Of a stretch of 64,000 nt of DNA, positions 25,490 to 36,600 are shown in pieces (positions within the stretch are counted from its first letter, which is position 1; each line of letters begins with the position of its first letter). Origin of the DNA: Tetmemena sp. SeJ-2015 (Eukaryota > Ciliophora > Spirotrichea > Sporadotrichida > Oxytrichidae); the NCBI GenBank assembly GCA_027382625.1, contig JAJKFJ010022624.1, positions 87,330 through 151,329 of the forward strand, written 5' to 3'. The position numbers and the translations under genes were made by a program. Under the pieces are notes generated by a model. It was not told the origin of the DNA. It saw only the letters and a list, made by a program, of their open reading frames with translations, and ran no database searches.

Positions 25490-25930
25490 CTTCCAGAGGA
25501 AAGATTAGGGGGAAATTTGGAAATTAAACCCAATTTTTTATTGCCCCTATGGAGTGGGTTTTTGACTATTTTTAAAACCCCCACCTGCCCCCCCTTTATA
25601 AAAAATGGGGGCACTTTCGCTCTCCCTTTGAAAGCATCCCCCTGTTTCCCCCTCTAGGGCTTTCTGAACACTGACCAGGGGGGCCCCAGCCGGAAGCTGC
25701 AAGAGGACCGGGGGGGCTATTTTCCCAAAATTTACTGCACCCGGGGGAATGGCCAAGAATCCCTGCGTTAAAACCCCCCCTGACTGAGGGCGTGAGCTGC
25801 AGTCACTCGGGGGCCTCGGGGGCCATGCCTGGAGCTCCCTAAATGGGCAAAGGGGCGTAAACTCTTCCTCCGGTGTCTGATTTAGGGTGCCCATAGCGGT
25901 AGTCATAGGGTGGCCGCTACCAGTGTCTTT
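25490..25930. other. GC-rich block with long G and C runs
   Basis: Inside AT-rich DNA this block has repeated runs of 5-8 C or G. A minus-strand frame of 119 codons (25547-25906) is open but has P/G-rich composition unlike the other genes and uses no TAA or TAG. I treat it as suspect sequence rather than a gene. Confidence 0.5.
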
Positions 25931-26087
25931 ATCCTCAGTTATATAGTGTTTTTTTATTGATATAGTATCACTGCAGTCGCCGTAGTCAGTGCGTCATCTG
26001 CTGCTTCCGCCTTTTTTTTATTTCCTTTTTTTTCCGAGTCAGATCCATCAGCTACTCCATCTTCCTCTGGAAGTCCTATTTAAAAAT

Positions 26088-26640
26088 TACAGAAAATATA
26101 TAAACTTGCTTACTCAAAATTAATAATAGAGCGACTCAATAAGACATAGTTTAAGAATTTATGTTGGGAATCTCTGATGTGTTTTAATTTAAAATTTTAA
26201 ATTTTTCAAAGGAAAAATTTGGGGTTTTAAAAAGAAAAATTTTATAATTTAATTTTAGTTTTATAAATAAATCTCACAAAAAAAGATTGCACATAAATTG
26301 TTGAGTATAATTAAAAAAATTATTTTTGCCTATTCCTTAAAATTTAATTTGGATACCTAATGAGATTTATAGGATAATGTGTCATCTTTTGCGCTCTTTC
26401 TTAATCTTGTCGTGCAAGTAAATAATTAATTTTATTTTAGCTATGCAGCCTTTTATATATTTCATCCTTTTATTTTTGCTCGGAGGAATCTTTATCTGGC
26501 TAGTTGTTGCTTTAAGAAGAATTGTGCTGAGAAACAAGAGAAGAATCAAGTTTGGTTTATGCTTTTTGGGCATTTTCATTTTCTTTGTTCTAATAGAAAT
26601 TAATGCTTTAAAGAGAGAATAGAATAAATATAAGATCTTT
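26088..26640 (+). repeat. repeat segment A, copy 2
   Basis: Second copy of segment A, better preserved at its end than copy 1. Confidence 0.8.
26443..26640 (+). CDS. small two-helix membrane protein fragment
   Basis: In segment A copy 2, an ATG at 26443 opens MQPFIYFILLFLLGGIFIWL, a first hydrophobic helix, then a basic loop ALRRIVLRNKRRIKFG and a second helix LCFLGIFIFFVLIEINALKR. TAG is used once as glutamine. The same second helix is recognisable in copy 1 (21,290-21,440). No TGA follows closely, since the frame runs into homopolymer-rich sequence. Function unknown; it may be a remnant. Confidence 0.4.
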
Positions 26641-27019
26641 CTTTAGAAAAGGAATTTTTTTTTTTCCATATATTACTTAAGTAACATATTTAATTGGTAC
26701 TTTAGTTTATTCACGAAATAGTCTCCCAAAAATAAAAACTCTATTTTATCTCACATAAAAATATAATCAACTTTAGAAATTTTATTTAAGTAGAGGAATT
26801 AACAATTTATTTTTCTCCAAATTTTTTTTTAAAAAAAAAAGTCATTTTGAAGTAGAACCAATTTTCAATTTTTTTAAAAAAATGAATGGCTTAAAAATAT
26901 TTATTTTTTAAATTTTCCCCCACCAAAAATCATATTTTTAAATAAAGTAAAAAATAATTTTTACTTAATTTAAAATTTTTTTTTTTAATATTTGAAATTA
27001 AAAAAAGTTGTAAAAACGC
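26640..27019. other. AT-rich spacer with inflated homopolymers
   Basis: Runs of 8-11 A or T and several C runs, with no credible frame. The quality of the base calls is doubtful here. Confidence 0.5.
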
Positions 27020-27087
27020 TATTATAGATAAATTTTAAAAGTTTAGAAGTGGGAGCAGAAGGTGAAATAAACTGTAAGGGAATTGAT
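27020..27087 (+). repeat. terminal inverted repeat, left
   Basis: Begins TATTATAGATA and ends GGGAATTGAT. It pairs with 28,822-28,890. Confidence 0.7.
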
Positions 27088-27209
27088 TTTATTAGTATTA
27101 GAAAGAGATTTAATCAGTGGAGACAGTATCCCCTAATTATTAATTACTTATGATTATCTGCAATTACTCTGTATATTTAATGGTTGAGTGTCTTCCTAGT
27201 GATACTATT

Positions 27210-28860
27210 AAACACAGGTCTCCAACTATCTATTTTTTTTTCACTCCAGCAGCACCTCTCTTCAGGCCTCACTTTGTAAGTCTGGGCCTCTTAGCCTTTT
27301 GTTTTTCTTTTTCGTCATCTCTCTTTAAGCATGCTTTGCATACTGGTGGAGTGTGCTATGTACTGAAGCTCTCCTATGTTTTGACCTTGTGGCAGACCTC
27401 GCACCTGATCTTTTTGTGCCTCCCATGCCTGCTCACCTTCTGCTTCCTCCTAAAAAATCTATTAGACCAATTTTTAAAGGAGAATGCAGAGATCCTTGCT
27501 CTCAAATGATTAATACATGCTGGAATGAACTGGGTTTGAAAGAATGACCACCACAAATTGCACCAACTTATGTAAAAATTGTCCACTTTCATATTCATGA
27601 TAGACCCAGTTCATCATTGCTAGAATTCCACTTACACTCTGAACAGAGAGCACAATGAACTCCGCTGCATCTCTCATAAGATATCTCTTCTCTAGAGGCC
27701 CCGGTTTCTAAGTGCTCCTTGACATGCCTGTGCCAATGGTTTCCAGTGATCACCTTCAGTGTGCTGCAGCCCTCGTAGCGACAATGCTTATGGAATGTAC
27801 CACTTTTGCTCACAGGGCCTCCCTCTGACTCACTTGACTTCTCCTATTTCCCCATGTATTGGTCATCTTGATTTCGCTCTCCTCATTTTTAATGCCTTTC
27901 CTTCCTCTCTAATTAAATTCTTGGGGTTTGATCTAGGTCTCCTTAAATTCTTGAGGCACTTGTTCTTCATGACATATTCTTTCCTCTACACAAATCCTCC
28001 TCCTTCTCTTCCAAATCGCTAGACTCTGAATTGGTGGAACTCTCATCAATCTCCTCACCTAATAGAGCCACAACTGCTTTCTATGGTGCTTTGCCTTTTC
28101 TGGTGAGGGTCCAACCTCATGGCTTGTCTTAGGATGACTCTTGATTGACTTGACCGTGTTAAATTTCGCATTTAATTTGGTGTGATTTGGGGTCGTACAA
28201 TAATGTTATTCGTCTAAACAACTTCCATCAATGTATTTGCAAAGTACTCTCCTGTTCCATTCTAGAAGCGGTATCTTGGGAGGAGCTAGGAGCCAAATCC
28301 CATAGACTTGAAAACTGTGAGCTGGAAGAATATTCGGCTATTCCACACACTATGGCAACACTCCTGTGGTTCACCATCTCTTGCTTCTTCAGATAATCTT
28401 ACATATCTGCCAAGAATGCCTTGGTGTATCCCTTCCTCCTTTAGCATTCAGCTGCCACCATGTGCAGGATGTAGCAATTGAGGTCATAAGCTAGTTTTTC
28501 AATGTAGAAAGTTGCAGCAAACGGCCTGCAGATACGAGGCCTGACCTTTACCATTTTGAAAGCAATGTACCAGTTAGCAAGAGCTTCCTCGCTTACATTC
28601 TCAAACTCCCCCCTAGTCTTTAAAGAACTCATGATCGTCTGAGAGCGATTAGAATAGCGTTCTGCCACAAATAGAGTATCCTCTTTTCTTGAAGAAGTGC
28701 CCTGGGTGCTTGTAGATACCTTCGAATTCCAATCGTGAAAGGAAGGAGCTAAAGATAGAGTACTCCTGCATGCCTGATTCATCTTCTTAGCACATTTATA
28801 TTTAAATAGGAGAAGGACCTTATCAATTCCCTTACAGTTTATTTCACCTTCTGCTACCAC
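27210..28860 (-). CDS. zinc-finger protein gene inside the inverted-repeat element
   Basis: The first frame starts at ATG 28858-28860 inside the right inverted repeat (MVAEGEINCKGIDKVLLLFK) and stays open with TAA/TAG glutamines for ~210 codons. A further frame (about 27,890-27,600) has a C2H2-like finger, HCRYEGCSTL...GNHWHRHVKEH. The last (27,430-27,270) has a treble-clef-like pair, IRCEVCHKVK...VCKACLKRDD, followed by a basic tail KEKQKAKRPRLTK and TGA. Frame changes between them need IES or intron removal, or mean decay. Cysteine pairs of this kind bind DNA in transposases and nucleases, but the enzyme class is not evident. Confidence 0.5.
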
Positions 28861-28890
28861 CTCAAAACTATTAAATTCCTATCTATAATA
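28822..28890 (-). repeat. terminal inverted repeat, right
   Basis: Inverted partner of 27,020-27,087. It contains the probable start codon of the element's gene. Confidence 0.7.
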
Positions 28891-28914
28891 ACCCATTTCT
28901 TAAGTATAAACAAA

Positions 28915-30180
28915 TAAAGATTCATATTCTAGTAATACGACAGCTCTTAAATAAATATTATGAATGCAATTATTATGGATATTTAATCACAGCTTGAGCA
29001 TTATTATCATGAAGTATTTCCTCTAGTCAATTGGACTCTAGGGCCTTCCTAAACATTAAATAAATTAGTCTCCTTAGTTGTTGATATTGATTATCAGACT
29101 TTTATTTTTCTCGTATTCTCTATTTACTTATACTAAAATAATAATAAGCATAACTACTTTGTTGATCTCATCAAGAACTTTTCAGCATTTATTATTTTTT
29201 TAACTTGATTAGAGTCAAATGAGAGAATAGAAGTTTTATTGCTTACTTTGATTTCAGCTAGTATCAAAGACTTGTCTTGACCTTTTTCAAGACAATTAAA
29301 GACGAACTTGAACTCCAGATCTATCATATAAGCGTCATTTGTACAAATAAAAAATTAAACAAGAATTTATAATTACAAAGTATAAAAGAAAAGGCTTTAA
29401 ATTAGCATTTCAAATTTAATGATCAAATTTATACATAAATTAATTTGACTTTGTCTCTTCTTGAAATACCATTTGATGCTAAATAAAAAAATAAATTTAT
29501 TTGAGTAATTTTAATAGAAATATTTTATGCTGGTAGGTGATATCGTAAATTATCCAAGGCACGTTAGGCTCGTGCTTTACATTCATTTTTATTTTATCTG
29601 AGTCGATGGAGGATGCCATCATCTCCATGTACTGCTAATTAAAGATTCCCTACGCATTCTACAATGCTTGTATTAAATTAGATATATACTTATGTAAATC
29701 CGATTGCCTAGAGAGATAAGTTTGAGGATGTCCTAGTTAGAGATAATGAATTGTCAATTTGAGTAGGAGAGGATTTCATCTTCAAATCCAAAACTACTGA
29801 ATGCACTGGAGTAATTATGGTTTCCCGGTCTACTCGCATTACTAGAGTCATTAGTCTCGTTCATATCATCTTCATCAGGTAAATCATCTTCGGAACCTCT
29901 CTTCTTATATTACTACATTTAATGGGTAAGCAAGTAAAAATACATTCAGATCCCCTTCCAATTTTCTGCAGTTCTCAAAAATTTCTTTATTTAATTATCA
30001 TGGAAAATAAATTTGAAAGTTTTTCTTTTAAAGAAAGTAATTACAAGTAATCTATTAAAAAGAATACAAACCAGTGGAACATTTAAAAAATTTTGTTGAT
30101 AATTGATAAAATAAATGAGAATGATAGGCAAAAATGTTTGCCTACTATTAAATTAGCCTAGCTGATAGCAGCATCTTTAA
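28915..30180 (-). repeat. repeat segment B, copy 2
   Basis: Second copy of segment B, shorter than copy 1. The kinase HRD block seen in copy 1 is missing or unrecognisable here. Confidence 0.8.
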
Positions 30181-30727
30181 TTATGCTTCATTTTCTAATA
30201 TACAAGCAGAAATCATAAAATATTAAATTCTCTAGTTATGGTACTAGGACATTTTGGTTCATTTGAAATATATCCATTCTATTTCAAAATTGAATACAAT
30301 AAATTCTTTCTCCTTCACTTTCTGAAATTCGTTGGTTTTTTTATCCACTCCTAGTAATATTAATTAATTCACCGATCTTGCTTTAATAAATATAAAATAT
30401 AATAGCATTATAAATTAGTTCTAGGAAAAGTAATCTTGCAGTAGTTTTTAAACTATGGTTAAAAATGCCCTGAGCTCTTATTCTCCATCTTCTATCTGAG
30501 TTAAATTTTCAAGAGCTTATAAAATAAATTTAGCATTGTATATAAATAAATGTATTATTAAATTAGAAAGTTAATAGCTTCGTACAACTAGTAATTAACT
30601 GAATTATAACGAACTATCATAGTTCTCCAACTCGAAAAAAATCATCTAAGTATTAGCTCAACTCTTCCATAAAGCGATCAAGCGCTGCAGTCACAATGGA
30701 ATCAAAATAACGTTCAGGTAATACAAT

Positions 30728-31219
30728 ATGCTCTCAAAAGGAATCTCGTTTCTAATGACTTTCAATTCCTTTAAGAATGTTATAAATTTCTACATGGATA
30801 TCCGAAAGAGTAAGGACAGAGATCTAAAAATAACTGGTGACCGTAAAAGAACCCTCCTTGAAGCTATTGAGTTAATCATAAGCGCTGGAAGGTTCAAAGA
30901 CAAAATCTAATTCAAACAATACAACCCAACTACCTTGACTAGCAAAGATACACAGGTAGCTGAGAAGAGTAAATAATCTACTATTTAATAGATGGCTGAA
31001 TCGAATCTTTCATTAAATACTAATCTCAAAATTAGTAATAAACCCGTGGCGCACTATAAAATTTGCCACGTCACAAATTAATCACCTATTAAATATAAAG
31101 TTGATAACCTCTAATAGGATATTTAATAACTAAAATTAAGGGGAATTAAGGGGAATTAAGGGAATTAAGGGCCCCCGGCATAAATAAGATAGGCCGTGAC
31201 GTCAATGATATTGCTGTGA
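30728..31219 (+). CDS. unknown basic protein in the 1.94 kb insertion
   Basis: An open frame of 163 codons from ATG 30728 to TGA 31217-31219 (MLSKGISFLMTFNSFKNVIN; KSKDRDLKITGDRKRTLLEA), with many TAA/TAG glutamines in its second half, as in host genes. The same frame stays open upstream to about 30,530 without another ATG, so the true start may be earlier through an intron. It is lysine-rich and mostly helical in appearance. I do not recognise it. The last third, over simple AAGGGGAATT repeats, is probably not coding. Confidence 0.4.
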
Positions 31220-31670
31220 CGCACTTATCTGACGCACACAAACCTACCAGCCGAATAGGGATATTAAACACGTGGCACCCCCGCCACCTCACACTCTGAG
31301 CAGAAGCCCCCGGCTTCTGCAGACCATACAAAAAAACCTAAAAGGAGAAAAAAAAAATCCGGTAGCTTCGGACCGAGAGCAAGTAGCTGCTCCGTAGCGT
31401 CTGGCTTCGCTGTCCAGCTGCATGACTGAGTGTTTGCCCATAGATCTCGTCCCTCCACGCCTACAAGGATTAGGAGGGTGAGTGGGAACCACTCACCTTT
31501 GATTATCTCTCCAGTGAGCAGCTCACCACCTTCCCCAGGGCTTCGGCTGCCATTATCCCTTGCCTCTTTTAAGCACTCACCCACCAGCCAATGGATTACC
31601 AAACCAGAAAGCCTTCAGGGAAAGGGCGACCGGTGCCTAGTGCCGGTCGTGTGCGTCCTGAATTTTAACT
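31140..31670. other. GC-rich stretch inside the insertion
   Basis: Begins with a short tandem repeat of GGGGAATTAA units (about 31,139-31,170), then ~500 bases with clearly higher G and C, with several overlapping open frames in both strands. None resembles a protein family. No tRNA or rRNA structure was recognised. Confidence 0.5.
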
Positions 31671-31721
31671 TTCTAATTTAATAATATAACTAAAATTAAT
31701 TTCCAATAACTAGAGACTAAG

Positions 31722-32487
31722 ATGGTTGTATCTCTCCTCAAACAATTAACCTAACCTAAATGGCAAACAATCAACTTAAAATCTTAAAGTACAATTAACT
31801 CAAGAAAACCAACTACTTTGGTTGCCTCCCTCGTCTAGAAAGTATAGGTACACTATTGGGAGAAAGAAGAGACCCTAAAATACCTAAACCAACCTACTGA
31901 AAGCCATTAAAAAAGACTTGACCTCATCCAATACCTTTACATGAATCTTACCTCACTGAGGATATTGCTCAAGCAAAACATTTAACACAACGAACTTAAA
32001 CACTTGATGTTTATCTTTGAAGCATCCTTCGGTTCGTGGAGAACGACTCAATAAAAATTCCTTCCCATTCCTTAACAGTTCTACTTTATCAACTGTCTAT
32101 ATTTATTGAAATCTCTGAAGACTCCATGGCAGGAAGAATAATGCAGGCCGCTAATACCTGTAACCTGTCGAAACATTCGATATCTTAGATGACTTCTCTA
32201 ACCTCATTAAGATCCATTTGTAACGATGATGGACGAACTTCAATAGATAAAAACCGGAAGAAAGACTATGATTTACAGGAGAGAAGATAAACTCAAAGGA
32301 CGACGATTGGTCGGGCGAGTTTGACGACCTCAGTTAAACAAGCTAATGGCATAGGAATACATCAATTTGATTAATTTGTTAGAACTGCTTTAACATTGGG
32401 TGGCCTTATGGCTTCCCTAAGCTTAACATATAACATGCAAGACATCCTTTGGTCTAAAATGCGTTGTTAATATAATTATAATATAAA
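31722..32487 (+). CDS. unknown protein in the 1.94 kb insertion, probable frame change
   Basis: From ATG 31722 the frame MVVSLLKQLTQPKWQTINLK stays open for 156 codons to TGA 32190 with heavy TAA/TAG glutamine use. A second frame, open from about 32,020 to the right border, reads RFVENDSIKIPSHSLTVLLY, then SMAGRIMQAANTCNLSKHS and FVRTALTLGGLMASLSLTYN. The two overlap by ~170 bp, so a frame change (IES, intron or indel) near 32,020-32,130 probably joins them. No family recognised; the second part has a weakly hydrophobic segment. Its good codon-like quality contrasts with the decayed kinase copies around it. Confidence 0.4.
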
Positions 32488-33010
32488 TAAATGGTAGAGC
32501 TGCCATTTGGAATTTTAACTCATCGCTCTCAGTCTTTTATTAGGACATTTTTTATAATTGCAATAAAAAAGTATCCATAATTATAATCATGTAATACACA
32601 TCGACATAGTACTTGATTTTCATCGAATCGTTTCCTTTTTGTTTGGTAATCCAAGGTATTCACTTATAAACAGCAGCCTGCTCTTCCGGTAAACTTATGT
32701 ACACTCGTCTAGTAGCTATTTTAGTTATAGGATCTTGGAAATCTTCAACCTTGAACATTAGAGTGATCATCACTTTGTTATCCCCTTTTAGCACATGGTA
32801 AGTTATTGAGCAAATAATATTTATGAGCCTAAACTTCCCTTAAATATTTCAATTGACTTTGAATCATTATCCGAGGGAGGATATTTGCTCTCCTCTTGAG
32901 ATTAGATGATTGACTCACTTGGACTCCTCTAATTCATTTATACTATATTTTTAATTAACTCTTGCATTCATTTACGGAGATCAATTTAAAATATATATAT
33001 TTTTTTAGAA

Positions 33011-33632
33011 ATTGCAACATTTATTTTCAAATTTAATAATCCTATGATTACACTGACCAAAAGAAATATCTTTGAATTAATTTTCAATATATTAAAAGGA
33101 ATTTTCCTCCTTTTTTGAATAAATTTGAATAATTTTGAGCTGGAAGTTATCAATCCATGTTATGTTACAAATTGTATAGTCTTAAAATAAAATAGAATGT
33201 AAATGTTTTTTATTGACTCCTCTGAGATTCTTATCTCTTTTTAGCAATTTAATTTCTTAAACTCTAAAATTATCTACTAAAATATTTTTACTGATTTTTT
33301 ACTCTTATTATTAATTAATAAAATATCTAAATTTAAATTAATCATGAAATAAAAGATTGAATTTATTTTGAGAAAAGATAATAAGATAATTCTGAATATT
33401 CACTTGGGGTACCTAAGAAATATTCTCCTCCATAAAAAATTGCAAATTCTTACTATTGCTAAAATATTTTTAAATTAATTATGCAATTTATCAATTAAAA
33501 CCAATTTTTCTGAGTTTTTATTATAGCAATACCTGTTTTATTCTTTGTTTAATATTCGAGATTAAATTTTTTAATTCAAAGTTTAAAAGTTAAGCCCTAA
33601 ACCAATCATTTCTCTTTTAAAACACTTATCAA
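33011..33632. other. AT-rich intergenic segment
   Basis: Between the repeat island and topoisomerase III. Very AT-rich, no credible frame. It presumably contains the border of the island and the TOP3 promoter. Confidence 0.6.
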
Positions 33633-36600
33633 ATGAGTAAAAACCATAAACCACATTCCAAGCAGAATGGGCATCGAGGCAATCACCCTAACTTCAGTAA
33701 CCACAATAGTAACTACTCTTATCAAAACTCAAATCCACCAGGGTTTAAAAATTTAGTAGCGCTCAACGTCGCAGAGAAACCTTCTGTTGCAAGAGCTATC
33801 GCTTAGTTTCTCAACAAAGGAAAAGGAGAGCCAAGGAAATTAGATTCCAAGGCCAAGTACAACCCAGTCTTTAAGTTTATGACCAAGCTTGACAAATCTA
33901 ACTTGGATATGATTGTGACATCGGTCTGTGGCCACATCATGGAGTATAAGTTTCCTCAGAAATGTAAAGACTGGCTAAAGACCAAGTACAAGTAACTTTA
34001 TAAATGTGAGCTGGAGAGCTAGCCGTCTCCTTAGAACTTAGATATAGTCAAGAATTTGCATACCTATGGTTTGCAAGCAGATATGCTGATTTTGTGGCTT
34101 GATTGTGACAGAGAAGGAGAAGCAATTGCTTTTGAAGTAATAGATATAGTCAAGTAAATTAAACCGAGCATTCAAATCAAGAGAGCTCATTTTTCAGCCT
34201 TGACGAAACAAGATATCACTAGAGCAATTACCTCCAAGTTAACTGATCCCAATAAGAATCAGGCAGACGCTGTATTTGCAAGACAAGAGATTGACTTGAG
34301 GATTGGAGCTAGCTTCACAAGATTTCAGTCCATGAAGTTCAAAGATATTATGGGAGCTAATTCTAAGTAGGTCCTGAGTTATGGGCCTTGTCAGTTTCCT
34401 ACTTTGGGCTTCGTTGTGGAAAGATACATTAAGATCGCAAAATTTGAGCCTGAGAAGTATTGGACTATAGTTCTATAGATGCCCAAGCCTAAAGAAATGC
34501 TCGATGAAGAGATGGCGAGAGCTGGTTTCAAAGATGAGGAGGAGGATGAAGAAAATGAAGCACAGGAAGATTAAGAAGATAAGGAAAACCCAGAGGTGTA
34601 AGATAATTGCGAGGAGAATGACTTAGATGAGAAGCCAAAATCTTAAAAGAAGTAGTCAAGTTAGTACAACGATGATTCAATCATGGAAGATGAAGATTAA
34701 GGAGAGGATCAAGAAAGGGATTAAGAAAAAGATGATTAACAAAAGACTGATGAGCAATCTACAAGAGAAGATAGAACAGAGGATATCAACGGCGAAGGAG
34801 ATGAAACAGACTAAGAGCAGTAGCAAAATGAAATAGAAAATACGAATTAAGAGCAGGATAGCAACGATATAGAGGACGATGAAACAAGAGATGAGACACC
34901 CACAAAAAGCGAAATTGAATTAAAAGATGCCAAAGAAGAAGAAAAAGAAGCAGAGGCTCCAAAGTCAAAAAGGTACATTTATTTTTATTAACTCTTTTTA
35001 GGAAAGGATTCTTTGAGCCTAAGAAGCCTAAGAATATCATCTAATTTGAGTGGTCTAGATATAGAACCTTTGATTAGTAGTTGTGTGAAATTCTTCATGA
35101 AAACATATCTGAAGAGAGCGAGGCCGTCGTAACCAAAGTCCAATCGAAATAAAAATCCAAGATCAAGCCCATTCCATTAAACACAATTGATTTTTAAAAA
35201 TTGGCATCGAGAAAGTTAAGAATAGGCTCTCATAAAGCTATGGATCTGGCTGAGAAGCTCTATCAAAAAGGGTATATATCTTATCCAAGGACAGAGACAA
35301 ACATCTTTCCTTAAATGAATCTTTAGGAAATAGTAAGGGATCTTGCTAAGAACAACACTTTCGGATATTTCGCAAAGAAGATTATCAGTGGAGAGGCGTA
35401 TGGGCCTCCTAGAAAAGGAAGACTCGATGATAAAGCGCATCCTCCGATCCATCCAGTGAAAAATGCTTAAAAGTCTGATTTGAAAAATGAAGAATGGAGA
35501 ATCTATGAAATTATTTGCAAGCATTTTCTAGCCTGTCTTTCCAAGGATGCATTAGGAAGCGAGACTAAAATTGAAGTATTGATTGGAGGAGAAACATTTA
35601 AAACTCGAGGACTAGTCATTGAAGAAGCAAACTGGCTTGAGATATATGCACCGTATGAAAAATGGGCTGATAATACTTTGCCAAATCTATAAGAGGGAGA
35701 TACCTTTATCCCTTCTCTAATTCAGATCTAAGAATCTCAAACTCAGCCACCTAAGCTGCTAAGTGAGGCAGACTTAATTAGTAGAATGGATCAGCATGGA
35801 ATTGGTACTGATGCAACTATTCACGAGCATATTAAGACAATCTAGGACAGAGGCTATGCTGTAAAGCAAGGTTAGCACTTTACTCCTACTGTTCTAGGGT
35901 TGAATCTGGTAAATGCTTATGAACACGTCGGAATCGAGCTATATAAACCCAATTTAAGATCTAAAGTTGAGATCGAGCTTAAATAGATCGAGCAAGGCCT
36001 CAAAGACAAGAAAGATGTGCTTAAAGACGCTTTAAAAGAAATGTGGAGGATTTTTAAAAATCTCAAAAGCAGATCAGAAGAAATGCAAGACTTCCTCACA
36101 TCTTAGATAAATAATCCAATAGTGCCTCCTCCATTTTTCGAAGAGAAAGTTTAAAAGAGGTTAAGTGGAGAGGAGAAAGGTAAAAATGATGCTCCATTTT
36201 TTAAAGAGGGCTATGATATAAAGGCAGAGGATTTCTTTAAGACTTCTGATCAGATTGAGAAGAAAATAAGTGAGGAAAAGAAGTATTCTCAGGATTTAGT
36301 CTTTGACAGCTAAGAGCCGAAAACTGTACTTGGAAATACTTAGTTCATGCTATGTGATAAGTGTAAATAGTATCCTGTCTATATCAAAATGGGAGGCTCG
36401 GGCTACTTATTTGCAACTTGCGCTGGCTTTCCCAAATGCAAAAATTCAATCTTCTTGCCAAGAAATGTTAAGAACTTCTCCGTGACTGATGAAAATTGCT
36501 TGCCGTGCACCTCATCAAGAGACATGGAAGAGGTGAAGAAGTTTAGGATTTCCTTCTTTACAAGTGGAGCTCCAAATAGAGAAGAGCTGCTTCAATTAAT

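Larger units (their letters stand above)
27020..28890 (-). mobile_element. 1.87 kb element with ~70 bp terminal inverted repeats
   Basis: The left end (27,020-27,087) and right end (28,822-28,890) are inverted copies of each other. A block of 34 bases (AGCAGAAGGTGAAATAAACT... to GGGAATTGAT) is perfect and the outer ~35 bp is close. Between them lie minus-strand zinc-finger frames. The element sits in copy 2 between segments A and B, and nothing like it is found in copy 1. No obvious target-site duplication was seen. The structure fits a DNA transposon or a composite IES; no DDE catalytic triad was recognised. Confidence 0.6.
30540..32493 (+). mobile_element. 1.94 kb insertion bounded by 13 bp direct repeat
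   Basis: Segment C of copy 2 is interrupted relative to copy 1. The insertion is bounded by ATATAAATAAATG at 30,540-30,552 and again at 32,481-32,493. This could be a target-site duplication or a long IES pointer. Inside are two plus-strand reading frames and a GC-richer stretch (31,140-31,670). No inverted terminal repeats were noticed. Confidence 0.55.
28915..32990 (-). pseudogene. kinase-like gene, copy 2, split by an insertion
   Basis: Collinear with copy 1: HVLKGDNKVMITLMFKVEDF and IPWITKQKGNDSMKIKYYVD in segment C (32,850-32,560, separated by an in-frame TGA), then the 30,540-32,493 insertion, MMASSIDSDKIKMNVKHEPN near 29,620 and NDAYMIDLEFKFVFNCLEKG near 29,330. The catalytic-loop block is not seen. 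TGA codons and the insertion make a working product unlikely unless both are removed during development. Confidence 0.5.
30230..33000 (-). repeat. repeat segment C, copy 2, split by insertion
   Basis: Aligns with 24,310-25,330 on either side of the 30,540-32,493 insertion. It lacks the homopolymer runs of copy 1 and so serves as a reference for it. Confidence 0.7.
20815..33010. repeat. repeat island: 4.5 kb unit present twice
   Basis: Between the channel gene and topoisomerase III lies ~12.2 kb made mainly of two diverged copies of one unit, in the same orientation: copy 1 about 20,870-25,330 and copy 2 about 26,088-33,000. Segments A, B and C match in the same order. Copy 2 is longer because it carries two insertions of ~1.9 kb (27,020-28,890 and 30,540-32,493). 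The remaining frames are mostly broken by TGA and frameshifts. Taken with the IES-rich surroundings, this is probably germline-limited DNA lost during macronuclear development; that step is inference. Confidence 0.7.

Noticed and set aside
25547..25906. 119-codon minus-strand frame rich in P and G
   Set aside because: It lies in a stretch with abnormal homopolymers, has a composition unlike all other genes and uses no TAA/TAG glutamine.
31140..31670. RNA gene or bacterial contaminant in the GC-rich stretch
   Set aside because: No cloverleaf or rRNA motif was recognised and no frame resembles a bacterial protein. It is embedded within the ciliate insertion.
20815..33010. TBE transposon with C4A4-type telomeric ends
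   Set aside because: No tandem CCCCAAAA or GGGGTTTT ends were seen. Isolated G and T runs in 24.4-25.3 kb are irregular and probably artefacts.
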